A DNA stretch of 51,702 nucleotides from positions 1 to 51,702 of the forward strand of contig JBFWVD010000036.1 of the NCBI GenBank assembly GCA_050246915.1, given 5' to 3'. Of this stretch, positions 32,243 to 42,003 are shown in pieces (the first letter of the stretch is position 1; the number at the start of each line of letters is the position of its first letter). Origin of the DNA: JBFWVD01 sp050246915. GTDB lineage: Bacteria; Actinomycetota; Acidimicrobiia; Acidimicrobiales; Ilumatobacteraceae. The notes beneath the pieces were generated by a model that was not told the origin of the DNA, searched no databases, and worked only from the letters and a program-made list of their open reading frames with translations. The position numbers and the translations under genes are program-made.

Positions 32243-34041
32243 GACGGGCTTCCTTCGGTGGGACCCGGTGTAGAGCCGGTGGGTGCGGGCACGACCACGC
32301 TGCCCGGACCGTCGAGGATGGGTGCAACTGAGGTTGACGCGCTGTCTTCGGCGGGGGTGACGCCGCCATCGGCAGTGGCCGCGGCCGGATCGACCATTGC
32401 CGTCGTCGCTGGGACCGTGGCGGTTCGCGCTGCGGTACGGGAGATGGTTGCCGAGATCTCGGTGGTGGCGAGGCTGCCCGGCGTGAGACCACCCGATGCG
32501 CTGGTGGTGGCTCCGGGCCATGGAGCACTGAGGAGCTTCACTTTGCCCAGGGCTTCGAGCCAGCTGGACGATGCCGCGGTGCCGCTGCCTTGCACCGAGA
32601 TCTGCACGGTGCCCAGACCATCGCCGCCACCGTTGCCCGGTTTGCCGGCAGTGCCGGCGAACGCGACGAGTGGTGAATCGGGGGGAGCAGCGCCGACGAT
32701 GGCATCGAGCAGCGGTTTCCAATCGACCGAGTTCGCCGAGGTGACGGCGATGGTCGCCGAGAGGTTGCTCAGATCGACGGCATCGGGACTCGTGGACGCT
32801 GACTGGGCCAGCTTGGCTCTTGTAGTGCTGAGCAACGCCTCGGCTCGGGCCTGTTCGGTGGTGGCACCGTCGACATCGGGCGATGCCAACGCCGTCGCGG
32901 CGGCAAGCCCTGCAGCCGCCACACCGATGGAACCCACGGCAATCATGCGGGCCCGACGTTGCTGGGGCGCAAGGCGATCAGCGGTCGGGAGCAGATCGAG
33001 CGGCGGCGGGCCGAACGAATCGGAGCGGGCGGCGAGGCCATGGCCGAGGGCCAGCAGATCGCGTCCGCGGTGCAGATCGAGACCACGTCGTTGGCCGGCC
33101 GCGTCCTCGAGCAGTGGAGGCACGATCGAGACCGGTACGCCCAGCATCGACACGAGCGAGCCGAGCACGGTGCGCGCCCGGTCGAGCTGTCCACCGAGAC
33201 GGACCGAGGCGACCTCGACCTTGCCGGGCTGGAACGCCAGATAGTCGATGGTGGACCGCACCACGTCAGCGATCGGATCGCGCTGGGCGCGGGTCTCGGG
33301 CAGGACGGCGGTGCCGCCCGCGCTGGCTCGCAGTCGATAGCGCTCGATGCGGTCGAGTTCGGCTTCGAGTTCGCTGGCGACGGATGACGCGGTGGCGAAG
33401 CCGGTGAGGGAACGGGCGAAGCGGATGACACCGTCGCGTTGCACGCACACCGACAGCGTGTCCTCGCCGATGTCGACCAGCAGTTCGTCCGAGCCGGCCG
33501 ATCGTGGCGAGGGGCCCGCGGCGCGCACCAGTCCAGCTGCCCAGTGATCGACCGCGGTGACCTCGATCCGTGCCGAGCGCAGGGCGTCGAGCCATGCCCG
33601 CAGCGGTGGGAGGTACACGGCGACGACGAGCACTCGGGTGACCGCCGGCTCGTCGCCCAACTGTTCGCGCTCGATCTCCGCGCAGTCCATGACGCACTCG
33701 TCGAGCGAGAACGGGATGACCCCATCCACCTCGAAGCGCAGGGCGCTGCGCAGCTCGCCAGGGTGCAGGTCGGGAAGGTCGAGTTGGCGGGCCACGACGT
33801 GCTCGATCGGCGCACCGAACACGGCCGTGTGCGTGTGGAACCGGCCTGTGCGCCACAGCTGCTTGAGTGAGCGAACGACGGCTGCTTGGTCGACGATCGT
33901 GCCGTCCACCACCGACCCGGCGGGGAAGGCGACCTCGGCTCGCGAACGGATCAGGCCCTTTTCGACCTCGACCCCGCGCACCGAGTCGTCGGTGATGTCG
34001 AGGCCGACGGCCCGGTCGGACCGTCCGAGTGCGCGTGTCAT
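32239..34041 (-). CDS. PilM-PilN fusion, type IV pilus assembly
   Basis: A 600-residue protein. The first ~340 residues form an actin-like PilM domain (RAVGLDITDDSVRGVEVEKG at the start, LRFEVDGVIPFSLDECV in the middle and ELLVDIGEDTLSVCVQRDG later). A linker, then one transmembrane helix (about 377-400; MIAVGSIGVAAAGLAAATAL) and a PilN-like periplasm-facing or external region follow, ending in a Thr/Pro-rich tail. In most bacteria PilM (cytoplasmic) and PilN (membrane) are separate proteins that bind each other, so this gene appears to have fused them. The ATG at 34041 has GGAG seven bases upstream. It is coupled to pilO by overlap and divergent from the minor-pilin operon. Confidence 0.82.
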   Translation of the reverse strand: MTRALGRSDRAVGLDITDDSVRGVEVEKGLIRSRAEVAFPAGSVVDGTIVDQAAVVRSLKQLWRTGRFHTHTAVFGAPIEHVVARQLDLPDLHPGELRSALRFEVDGVIPFSLDECVMDCAEIEREQLGDEPAVTRVLVVAVYLPPLRAWLDALRSARIEVTAVDHWAAGLVRAAGPSPRSAGSDELLVDIGEDTLSVCVQRDGVIRFARSLTGFATASSVASELEAELDRIERYRLRASAGGTAVLPETRAQRDPIADVVRSTIDYLAFQPGKVEVASVRLGGQLDRARTVLGSLVSMLGVPVSIVPPLLEDAAGQRRGLDLHRGRDLLALGHGLAARSDSFGPPPLDLLPTADRLAPQQRRARMIAVGSIGVAAAGLAAATALASPDVDGATTEQARAEALLSTTRAKLAQSASTSPDAVDLSNLSATIAVTSANSVDWKPLLDAIVGAAPPDSPLVAFAGTAGKPGNGGGDGLGTVQISVQGSGTAASSSWLEALGKVKLLSAPWPGATTSASGGLTPGSLATTEISATISRTAARTATVPATTAMVDPAAATADGGVTPAEDSASTSVAPILDGPGSVVVPAPTGSTPGPTEGSPS

Positions 34042-34185
34042 GACGTCTCCAATCGGCCCCGCGGCGCTGCGATTGAGCGCGCCCGTGTCGGGATCGCACA
34101 CCGCTGGCAGCGTCCGAGCTGCTCGAACCGGTGCCTGCCGGACAAACCGCGGTCAATTGGCCTTGTCGGCTGCCGATGGACGTAG

Positions 34186-37100
34186 GTGCTGAGGTTCGTG
34201 CGCGCCCATCTCCCGCGAGCGGGCACGTCGCGCCGCCGTTCGGGCCGGTGGGCCGACGCCGGTCTCAGCATCATCGAAGTGATGGTGGCCATGAGCCTCC
34301 TCGCCTCATCGGCCCTCGTCGCGGTGTCCGTGCTCGACTCCGCCGGGCGAGGTGGGGTGTCGGCACAGCGCCGGACCACGGCGTCGCTCATCGCTACCCG
34401 AGAGATCGAAGCCATCAAGGGAGCGCCCTATTCGGTGATCGGACTGAACCCGTCGGCCTCTGGCTACACCGGGGCGTTCGAGAGTCGTCCCACCGTCGCC
34501 ATCGGTTCTGGCGCCGGGTTCACGCCCACCGGCAGCGACGTCGTCTCGGGAGTCACGTACTCGATCGAGCGATACATCACCTGGCGACCAGTCACGGCGC
34601 AGGGCAACACGACGGTGCAGGGCTACAAGGATCTTGCCGTCATCGTCCGATGGGCCGAAGGCGCGGCCAACCATTTCGTGCGGGAGGACTCGGCGGTCAC
34701 GCAGATGTCAGCCTCTGCGTGCACGTCACCGTCGGTCGACACCGCGCCGGGCACCGGCATCACTGGTGTCGTGAACACCTACTACAGCGGTACCGGCTCG
34801 GTGGTCGCCGGCTCTTCCATCGTCTCCGTCGGCGCGCCACGGGGTGCGTCAACTCCAATTGCTCCGGGCGATCTGCTGCTCGTGATGCAGATGCAAGATG
34901 CCACCATCAACTCGAACAACACCGACGCGTACGGTGACGGCGTGGCCGGTGGCAACGCCAGTGGTGTGACCGCACTGGGCAACTCGGGTCGCTACGAGTA
35001 CGTCATGGCGACATCGGTGGCGACATCGGGCTTCATATCGATCTTCGGTTCCGGCACCGGCGGTGGTCTGGTGAACAGCTATTGGAACGATCTGGGCGGC
35101 ACACCACGTCGTTCGTTCCAGGTGATCCGTGTTCCCACGTATGCCGATGGCACCAAGCTGGCCGCTGGACTGACCGCTGCGGCGTGGGACGGCACCAGTG
35201 GGGGAGTGTTGGCCGTCGATGTGGCCGGCACGTTCAACCTCAACAGCGGATCGGCAACCGTCGACGGACTCGGGTTCCGGGGAGCGGGCGCGATGTCCGG
35301 CACGGGCACCTCGGCATTCGTCACCGCCGCGACCTCCGGTGCCGCGCTCAAGGGTGAAGGCATCGTCGGGACCCCACGTGTCGTGCGGACGGCCAGCGGA
35401 TCAGATCTCGTGGATGCGACCTCCGATCGATACCCCGGCGGCGACGCCGGTCGTGGTGCGCCGGGCAACGCCGGTGGTGCTGCCGCGGTTGCCGACACTG
35501 GTGGTGCCGGCGGCGCTGGTGGCGGCGCGGGTGGCGCGGGTGGCGTGACACCGGGAGCGGCGGCCGCATTCGGTGGATCGGGTGTGACCGTCGCTGCCGA
35601 CCGCGTCGTCATGGGCGGCGGCGGTGGTGCCGGTGGCGCCAACACCGTGGCCGGCATCGGTCAAGGCGGTGGCGGTGGCGGTGTGGTGATGATCCGTGCC
35701 TCGGCACTGTCGGGAACCGGTTCCATCACCGCTCGCGGTGTGAGCGGACCGGCCTCCTCGGCCGTCGACGGCATGGGTGGCGGCGGTGGCGGCGGAACAG
35801 TGCTCATCGCGTCCGCTGGAGCCATGGGTTCCGTCACCGCGACTGCGACCGGTGGGGCAGGAACGGTTGCCGGCTCGGGCAGTTCTGCGGCCGGTGGTGG
35901 CGGCGGCGGTGGCTCGATCATCGCGACCGGAACCGTCACCGGTGTTGTCTCCGGTGGTGCCGGAGGCGCGGGCATCTACCCAGGGGCCGCGGGCAGCAGC
36001 GGAGTTGTGAACTCGGCCATGGTCATGAGCGCGATGCCCGGCCACGGTGTCGGCGTTGGATGCATCCCGGTGTTGTCGATGACCAAGACCACCTCGACAC
36101 CCACCGTCGTCAACGGGAGTGGTGGCATCGCCGTGTACACGATCGTGGCGACGGCGCCGGCCGGTCGACCGACGGCCACCAACGTCGTCATCAACGATCC
36201 GCTCCCCACTGGGTTCAGCTATTCATCGACGGGACTCAACGTGGTGCTGTCCGGTGGCGCGTCACGCGGCACGGTCAGCGATCCGACGACCGGGAGCACG
36301 GCACCGAGTTGGGGATCGTTCACCATCCCCGCTGGCGGCTCGGTGGCCATCACCTACAGCGTGCTGGTGTCGGCTTCGGTGCGCTCCGGTGTGGTGTCGT
36401 CCAGCGCGTACACGTCGTACACCACCGGTGTCGCCACCGGCGGTGCGGTGTCGTGGTACTTCGGAACCTCGGGCAGCGTCGAGAACGTCACCGTCACCCC
36501 GTTCGCATGCGTGGCACCGTCAACTGATGTTGCACCGAAAACGGGCATCACCGGTGTCGTCAACCGCTACTACGTGCCGGCGGTGGGGACTGTGTCCGCG
36601 GGAGCGACGCGCATCAGCTACACCTCGAGCACCGGGACGGGCACGTTGAAGCCGGGCGATCTGCTGCTGGTCATGCAGATGCAGGACGCCGCGATCAACT
36701 CCACCAACACCTCGTCATACGGCGACGGGGTTGATGGCTCTCCGTTCAACGGCGTTACGGATGTGGCCCGATCGGGTCGCTACGAGTACGCCATGGCGTT
36801 GTCGAGCGATACCGGTGGCGTGATATCGCTCACCGGATCGGGCACTGGCGGCGGCCTCATCTACAGCTATGAGCAGACCGCGCAGACCACCGCGCCGCGC
36901 AAGTCCTTCCAGGTGATCCGGGTACCCACCTACAGCGACGGCACGACGGTGGACGCTGGTCTCGTCGCCGCGGCGTGGGATGGCACCGGTGGTGGTGTCT
37001 TGGCGTTCGACGTCGCTGGGACGTTGAACCTCAACGGCCAGAGCTTCGGTGCCAATGGTGCCGGGTATCGCGGCGCCGGTGATCTGGCCGCGGGCGGCAA

Positions 37101-40100
37101 GTCCGACGCGTACGCCGCCATCGTCGGCGGTACGAGTGACGCCCTCAAGGGCGAAGGTATCGCCGGTGTTCCCCAAGCCGTGGCCGACCCGACCGGCACC
37201 ACCAACGTGGTCATCAGCGGCAAGGATCTCTACCTCGGTGGTGATGCCGGGTTCGGCGCGCCGGGCAAGGCCGGTGGTGGTGGCGCCAATGGTCAAGGCG
37301 GTGGCGGCGGTGGTGGCGCGTCCAGCGGTGGCATCGCTGGAAACACCGCCAGCGCAGCGTTCGGCGGTGCCGGCATCACCCAAGGCGTGACGCGCCTGCT
37401 GCCCGGTGGTGGTGGTGGGGCCGGAGGTCAGAACGGCGCCGACAGCATCGGCTTCGGCGGTCACGGTGGCGGCGTCGTCATGGTGCGGGCCGTGTCGCTC
37501 GACGGCAACGGCACCGCAAGCGCCAACGGGGTCGCTGGCATCGCACTCACCGGCGGTGGAACGAAGGTCGGTGCCGGTACCGACGGTATCGGTGGCGGCG
37601 GCGGCGGCGGTTCTGTGCTCATCAGCGCGCCGGGTGGGCTCGGCGGACTGTCGGTCACGGCAACTGGCGGCAGTCCTCCCAACACTGGACTCGCCGACGA
37701 TCAATCGGGTGCTGGCGGTGGTGGCGGTTTCGTGCTCCTCAGCGGCCCGGCGACGGTCGACGTCTCCGGTGGTGTGGCCGATCAGCCCACACTGAAGTTC
37801 GGCGACGGTGCCGAGGGCGTGTCGTCGACTGCGCTCGATCCGACACAGATCCCCGGGTCGACCCTGGGCATCGGATGCCGTCCTGTCGTGACGGTGGGCA
37901 AGACGACCTCGACGCCATCGGTTCTTCGCGTCACCGGCACTACCGCTACCTACACCATCACTGTTGCCAACCTCGCGGGCCGCCCAACCGCGGCGGGAGT
38001 CACGGTGAGCGACGCGTTCGCCGCCGGTGTGACGTTGTCGGCCACCAGCAACGTGACCCTCGCCGGTGGGGCGACGCGGACGTCGACCACCAACCCGACG
38101 GCTGGTTCGAGCACGCCGACCTGGGGGACCTTCACCATCCCCGGCGGAGGCTCGGTGGCCATCACCTTCACCGCCGCGTTGCCCACGACGATGACGGTGG
38201 GGAGCACCGTGCAGAACAGTGCGTCGGCCACCGATGGCGCCACCGTTGCCGTGCAGTACACCTCCACGCAGTCGACGGCCGAAGACGTGACCGCCGCGGC
38301 AGCGACGATCAACCTGCCGTTGGTGTCCGTACAGGACGGCACCCATCCTGGTGGTGCCACCGACACCGGCGCGGCCACGTTGGCCGCCGGCGGAGCATTG
38401 ACCGGCGTCGTCAACAGCTACTGGCCCGGCGTGGGCACCGCGGCGCGCGGCTCGACCTCGATCGGCCTCGGCACCATCAACGCTGCGGGCGCGTCAACTG
38501 CAATTGCGGCGGGCGATCTGTTGATGGTGATGCAGATGCAGGGTGCAACGATCAACACCAGCAACTCCAGCAGCTACGGCGCAGGCACCACGACGGGATC
38601 GGGAGCCACCGATCTGGGCGAGACCGGTGTGTACGAGTACGTGACCGCGCTCGGCGCCCCGGTCGTATCTGGCGGATCGACGACCGTCGCCGTGGCGGGA
38701 ACTGGACCGGCAGGTGGGCTGTTGAACACCTATTCGTCGGCCGCCGCTACGACCACGACTGGCCAACGAACCTTCCAGATCGTCCGCGTGCCGCAATACT
38801 CATCGGCCACCGTGGGAGCCGGCCTCACCGCAGCAGCCTGGGACGGCTCGAGCGGTGGTGTTCTCGCCGTTGACGTGAGCGGTGATCTCGCCCTTGCGAG
38901 CCAGACGGTGAACCTCACCGGCCTCGGCTTTCGCGGCGGCGCCAACAGGCAGGTCGGTGGCGGATCGGTCACCACGGGCTATGTGGCCACGGGTGCTGCC
39001 GGTATCAAAGGCGAGGGCGTCGCCGGAACGCCGCGGTACGTGGCGACGGCGAGCGGCAACATCGATCTCGGCGCGTCGGTGGGTTATCCCGGCGGTGACT
39101 ATCGGCGCGGTGCGCCGGGCAACGCCGGTGGTGGTGGCAACAGCCACAACGCCGGAGGTGGTGGCGGCGGCAACGGTGGCGTCGGTGGTGTCGGTGGCGT
39201 GGAATGGGTCAGTGCTGCGGTGGCCGGTGGCCTCGGCGGTGCCGCGTTCCCTGCGCACGCCGGGCGTGTGGTGCTCGGCGGTGGTGGTGGCGGCGGCGAC
39301 GCCAACGATCGTCCCGGTCCCAATCACCAAGGCGGCCCCGGTGGCGGCATCGCCTTGATCCGCGCCGGCTCGCTGTCCGGCACGGGATCGATCACGGCCG
39401 ATGGCGGTCCGGGCACGCCGACTTCGCCGTCGCTGAACGATGGTGGTGGCGGCGGTGGTGCCGGCGGTTCGGTCGTCGTTGCCGCCGGCAGCGGTACGAC
39501 CGGACTCACCGTGACCGCTCGCGGCGGACGGGGCGGCGCCATGTACACCAACCGACTCGACGGTGCCGGCGGAGGCGGCGGTGTCGTACTTTCCACCGGA
39601 GCGCTTGCCGCAGCCACCGTGACCGGGGGGCAGCCCGGTGTGCTCGACGCCACTGGAGCGACCCCGACCGCGACCTCTGGGGCGAGTGGTGTCAGTTCCA
39701 CGATCTCGGCATCATCGATTCCTGGCATCGGCGTCGGTCGACGGGCAGATGCCACCATCTCCGGAGTCGTCAACACGTACTTCCCGGGGAGCGGCATTGC
39801 CGCGGCGGGTTCGAAGTCGATCACGGTGGGAGCGTCCTCTGGCGCGTCAACGCCAATTGCTTCCGGCGACATGGTCCTCATCATGCAGATGCAGGCCGCG
39901 CTCATCGACAGCACCAACACCTCCAGCTATGGCTCGGGATCGAGCGGTGGCGGCGGTGCGGGCATGCTCGGCGCCGAGTTCAGCGGTCGATACGAATATG
40001 CGATCGCCACCTCGGCGGTATCGACCTCGGGCGGCACGCTGACGGTCGCGGCCGGTGGCATGGGCGGCGGGCTCATCAACAGCTATTCGACCGGTGCCCC

Positions 40101-42003
40101 CAGTTCGATCACCCCGCGATACTCCTTCCAGGTCATCCGAGTGCCCCGCTATGCCACAGCCACCATGGGCGCGCTCGACGCTGTGGCGTGGAACGGATCG
40201 GTCGGCGGTGTGCTGGCCGTCGACGTGCCGGGGACGCTCGCCTTGGGTGGGGCCACCGTGAACATGAACGCCAAGGGCTTCCGCGGTGGCGGTCGCGTGG
40301 TCGAGAGCGGTGGATCGCCGGGCGTGTACGTTCGCAATGACGGTCTCGACGGGCAGAAGGGTGAAGGGATCGCTGGCACACCGCGCTTCGTGTCCGACGG
40401 ATCATCCACGTCGGACCTCGGAAGTACGTGGTCGGGCTATCCCGGTGGAGACAACGCGATGGGCGCTCCGGCCAATGCCGGAGGCGGCGGGACGCAGTCC
40501 AATGCCGGCGGTGGCGGTGGCGCGAACGGTGGTACGGGCGGCATCGGTGGCGATGGCTGGCAGTTCTCTGCCAACGGCGGTCGCGGTGGCCAAGCCGTGT
40601 CGGCCGCCGTCGACAGTGTCCGTCTCGGCGGTGGTGGTGGCTCGGGCGACAGCAACGACGGATGCGTCAGCGACGGCGCGCCAGGTGGCGGTCTGGTGCT
40701 CGTGCGCGCCGGTGCACTGTCGGGCAGCGGCACCATCACCAGCGACGGCGGGACCGCCAGCATCGGTGGCTGCAACGACGGGGGCGGTGGCGGCGGAGCC
40801 GGTGGCACCGTCGTCGTGCTGGCCGGTTCAGGTTCGTCAGGTCTGACGATCCAGGCCAACGGTGGCAACGGTGCGTCGCCGGCCACGGGCCACGGCGCAG
40901 GCGGTGGCGGTGGAGGTGGCGTTGTGATCACCGCCGGTGCGACGGCATCCACCAGCGTTGCCGGCGGATCCGGTGGGACCGGCTCCGACGCGGCGCACAC
41001 CGGCGCCAACGGCGCGGCAGGAACCACCGCGACTTCAGCGACGCTGACGTCGGTCCCCGGCGCATCGTTGGATGCTGTGGTCACCTCGCGTCCCGCCTTC
41101 GGCGTGCCCGGCGGTCTGGCCACCTTCATGCCCACACAGAGCGCGTTCGCCAGCGGCAATCGCATGGACATCGACATGGTGTCGCAGTTCCCGGTCTCGG
41201 CCGTCGCTCTTCCCGGGTTGGCCAACGTCGCAGTGAAACTCCAATTGACACCTACTGGACTGCAGTCGACGACGTGTGTGTACGCCGACCTCGTGCGCAT
41301 CTCGACCGGAGCCACGGTGGCCAGTGGGGGAGCGCTCGGCACCTCGAGTGCTCCGGTGTGCACGTCGAACGGCGCGGCCATCGACACGACGTTGTCGGCG
41401 GGAACGGTGAACATCAGCGGCGTCGATCTCAACGATCTCCGACTTCGGCTGTATGCCCGCGATTCGTCGGGTGCGGGCATCAACGTCACTGGCGCATACG
41501 TGACCTTGGATTGGCAGGGCCGCACCGGATGGGTGCTGTCGGCGGGCAAGATCACCTTGAACTTCCTCGGCAGCACGGCCGTGTTGGTCGACGGTGGGGC
41601 ATACGTGTCGGGCGATGGCACCTACACCTCGACCGTCGTTGCTCCGGCGCGGACCGCCCCGGATCGCTCGGTCCTGCTCACCTTCTCGGGCCGTACTCCG
41701 CCCGGTGCCACTGTCACCTCGGCCAACCTCAACTTCGGGTGGAACGGGCCGCTCGGGGTGTGTTGGTGGGGCGAGCTGCTCTCGACCACTGCGGGCGTGA
41801 CCACCACGGTTCGCAACGTCTTCACCTCAGCAGTGCCCTACTGCAGCACCGATGCCAGTGGCACGTTCCACACCATCGGTCTCACCACGTCGCTGCTGAC
41901 AGTGCCCGATCTGCAACTGCGGCTGCACTTCAGTTCGACCGATGGCACGTCCGTCGTGTCGATCGACAAGGCGTACCTTGCCGCGACCTGGACGTCGACA
42001 TGA
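34186..42003 (+). CDS. Giant pilin-adhesin fusion (PilV-like N-terminus, four Gly-rich repeats, two DUF11-like domains)
   Basis: A 2,605-residue predicted surface protein. Residues 1-26 are a basic prepilin leader ending in Gly26. The mature end LSIIEVMVAMSLLASSA has the conserved Glu5, as in PilV-type minor pilins, and is followed by a pilin-like segment to about 180. Four repeats of about 440 residues begin near 190, 787, 1405 and 1858. Each starts with GVVN-Y, then GDLLLVMQMQ-type, SGRYEYxxA, SFQVIRVP-type and WDGxxGGVLA motifs, and ends in long glycine-rich stretches. DUF11-like beta domains lie near 629-785 and 1233-1400. The tail (about 2305-2605) holds two further beta domains. There is no LPXTG anchor, so attachment via the pilus is inferred. 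The start is GTG (34186), or GTG at 34198. It is coupled to the next gene. Confidence 0.85.
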   Translation: MLRFVRAHLPRAGTSRRRSGRWADAGLSIIEVMVAMSLLASSALVAVSVLDSAGRGGVSAQRRTTASLIATREIEAIKGAPYSVIGLNPSASGYTGAFESRPTVAIGSGAGFTPTGSDVVSGVTYSIERYITWRPVTAQGNTTVQGYKDLAVIVRWAEGAANHFVREDSAVTQMSASACTSPSVDTAPGTGITGVVNTYYSGTGSVVAGSSIVSVGAPRGASTPIAPGDLLLVMQMQDATINSNNTDAYGDGVAGGNASGVTALGNSGRYEYVMATSVATSGFISIFGSGTGGGLVNSYWNDLGGTPRRSFQVIRVPTYADGTKLAAGLTAAAWDGTSGGVLAVDVAGTFNLNSGSATVDGLGFRGAGAMSGTGTSAFVTAATSGAALKGEGIVGTPRVVRTASGSDLVDATSDRYPGGDAGRGAPGNAGGAAAVADTGGAGGAGGGAGGAGGVTPGAAAAFGGSGVTVAADRVVMGGGGGAGGANTVAGIGQGGGGGGVVMIRASALSGTGSITARGVSGPASSAVDGMGGGGGGGTVLIASAGAMGSVTATATGGAGTVAGSGSSAAGGGGGGGSIIATGTVTGVVSGGAGGAGIYPGAAGSSGVVNSAMVMSAMPGHGVGVGCIPVLSMTKTTSTPTVVNGSGGIAVYTIVATAPAGRPTATNVVINDPLPTGFSYSSTGLNVVLSGGASRGTVSDPTTGSTAPSWGSFTIPAGGSVAITYSVLVSASVRSGVVSSSAYTSYTTGVATGGAVSWYFGTSGSVENVTVTPFACVAPSTDVAPKTGITGVVNRYYVPAVGTVSAGATRISYTSSTGTGTLKPGDLLLVMQMQDAAINSTNTSSYGDGVDGSPFNGVTDVARSGRYEYAMALSSDTGGVISLTGSGTGGGLIYSYEQTAQTTAPRKSFQVIRVPTYSDGTTVDAGLVAAAWDGTGGGVLAFDVAGTLNLNGQSFGANGAGYRGAGDLAAGGKSDAYAAIVGGTSDALKGEGIAGVPQAVADPTGTTNVVISGKDLYLGGDAGFGAPGKAGGGGANGQGGGGGGGASSGGIAGNTASAAFGGAGITQGVTRLLPGGGGGAGGQNGADSIGFGGHGGGVVMVRAVSLDGNGTASANGVAGIALTGGGTKVGAGTDGIGGGGGGGSVLISAPGGLGGLSVTATGGSPPNTGLADDQSGAGGGGGFVLLSGPATVDVSGGVADQPTLKFGDGAEGVSSTALDPTQIPGSTLGIGCRPVVTVGKTTSTPSVLRVTGTTATYTITVANLAGRPTAAGVTVSDAFAAGVTLSATSNVTLAGGATRTSTTNPTAGSSTPTWGTFTIPGGGSVAITFTAALPTTMTVGSTVQNSASATDGATVAVQYTSTQSTAEDVTAAAATINLPLVSVQDGTHPGGATDTGAATLAAGGALTGVVNSYWPGVGTAARGSTSIGLGTINAAGASTAIAAGDLLMVMQMQGATINTSNSSSYGAGTTTGSGATDLGETGVYEYVTALGAPVVSGGSTTVAVAGTGPAGGLLNTYSSAAATTTTGQRTFQIVRVPQYSSATVGAGLTAAAWDGSSGGVLAVDVSGDLALASQTVNLTGLGFRGGANRQVGGGSVTTGYVATGAAGIKGEGVAGTPRYVATASGNIDLGASVGYPGGDYRRGAPGNAGGGGNSHNAGGGGGGNGGVGGVGGVEWVSAAVAGGLGGAAFPAHAGRVVLGGGGGGGDANDRPGPNHQGGPGGGIALIRAGSLSGTGSITADGGPGTPTSPSLNDGGGGGGAGGSVVVAAGSGTTGLTVTARGGRGGAMYTNRLDGAGGGGGVVLSTGALAAATVTGGQPGVLDATGATPTATSGASGVSSTISASSIPGIGVGRRADATISGVVNTYFPGSGIAAAGSKSITVGASSGASTPIASGDMVLIMQMQAALIDSTNTSSYGSGSSGGGGAGMLGAEFSGRYEYAIATSAVSTSGGTLTVAAGGMGGGLINSYSTGAPSSITPRYSFQVIRVPRYATATMGALDAVAWNGSVGGVLAVDVPGTLALGGATVNMNAKGFRGGGRVVESGGSPGVYVRNDGLDGQKGEGIAGTPRFVSDGSSTSDLGSTWSGYPGGDNAMGAPANAGGGGTQSNAGGGGGANGGTGGIGGDGWQFSANGGRGGQAVSAAVDSVRLGGGGGSGDSNDGCVSDGAPGGGLVLVRAGALSGSGTITSDGGTASIGGCNDGGGGGGAGGTVVVLAGSGSSGLTIQANGGNGASPATGHGAGGGGGGGVVITAGATASTSVAGGSGGTGSDAAHTGANGAAGTTATSATLTSVPGASLDAVVTSRPAFGVPGGLATFMPTQSAFASGNRMDIDMVSQFPVSAVALPGLANVAVKLQLTPTGLQSTTCVYADLVRISTGATVASGGALGTSSAPVCTSNGAAIDTTLSAGTVNISGVDLNDLRLRLYARDSSGAGINVTGAYVTLDWQGRTGWVLSAGKITLNFLGSTAVLVDGGAYVSGDGTYTSTVVAPARTAPDRSVLLTFSGRTPPGATVTSANLNFGWNGPLGVCWWGELLSTTAGVTTTVRNVFTSAVPYCSTDASGTFHTIGLTTSLLTVPDLQLRLHFSSTDGTSVVSIDKAYLAATWTST
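34750..36063 (+). repeat. Repeat 1 of the giant pilin
   Basis: Encodes residues ~190-625: conserved beta-rich head, then glycine-rich half. Boundaries are approximate. Confidence 0.7.
36540..37880 (+). repeat. Repeat 2 of the giant pilin
   Basis: Encodes residues ~787-1230. It lacks the dispersed word at the position where repeats 1, 3 and 4 have it. Confidence 0.7.
38390..39750 (+). repeat. Repeat 3 of the giant pilin
   Basis: Encodes residues ~1405-1855, following the second DUF11-like domain. Boundaries are approximate. Confidence 0.7.
39751..41090 (+). repeat. Repeat 4 of the giant pilin
   Basis: Encodes residues ~1856-2300, directly joined to repeat 3 without a DUF11-like domain between them. 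Confidence 0.7.

Noticed and set aside
36715..38346. A 543-codon frame on the minus strand, and several others opposite the giant pilin
   Set aside because: Gly-rich coding DNA yields long Ala/Thr/His-rich antisense frames; none shows a domain, and the plus-strand frame is continuous with prepilin and DUF11-like features.
40428..41999. N-terminal extension of the PilW-like gene
   Set aside because: The extension is an Arg/Trp-rich out-of-frame reading of the giant pilin; the real start is the ATG at 42000 with overlap coupling.
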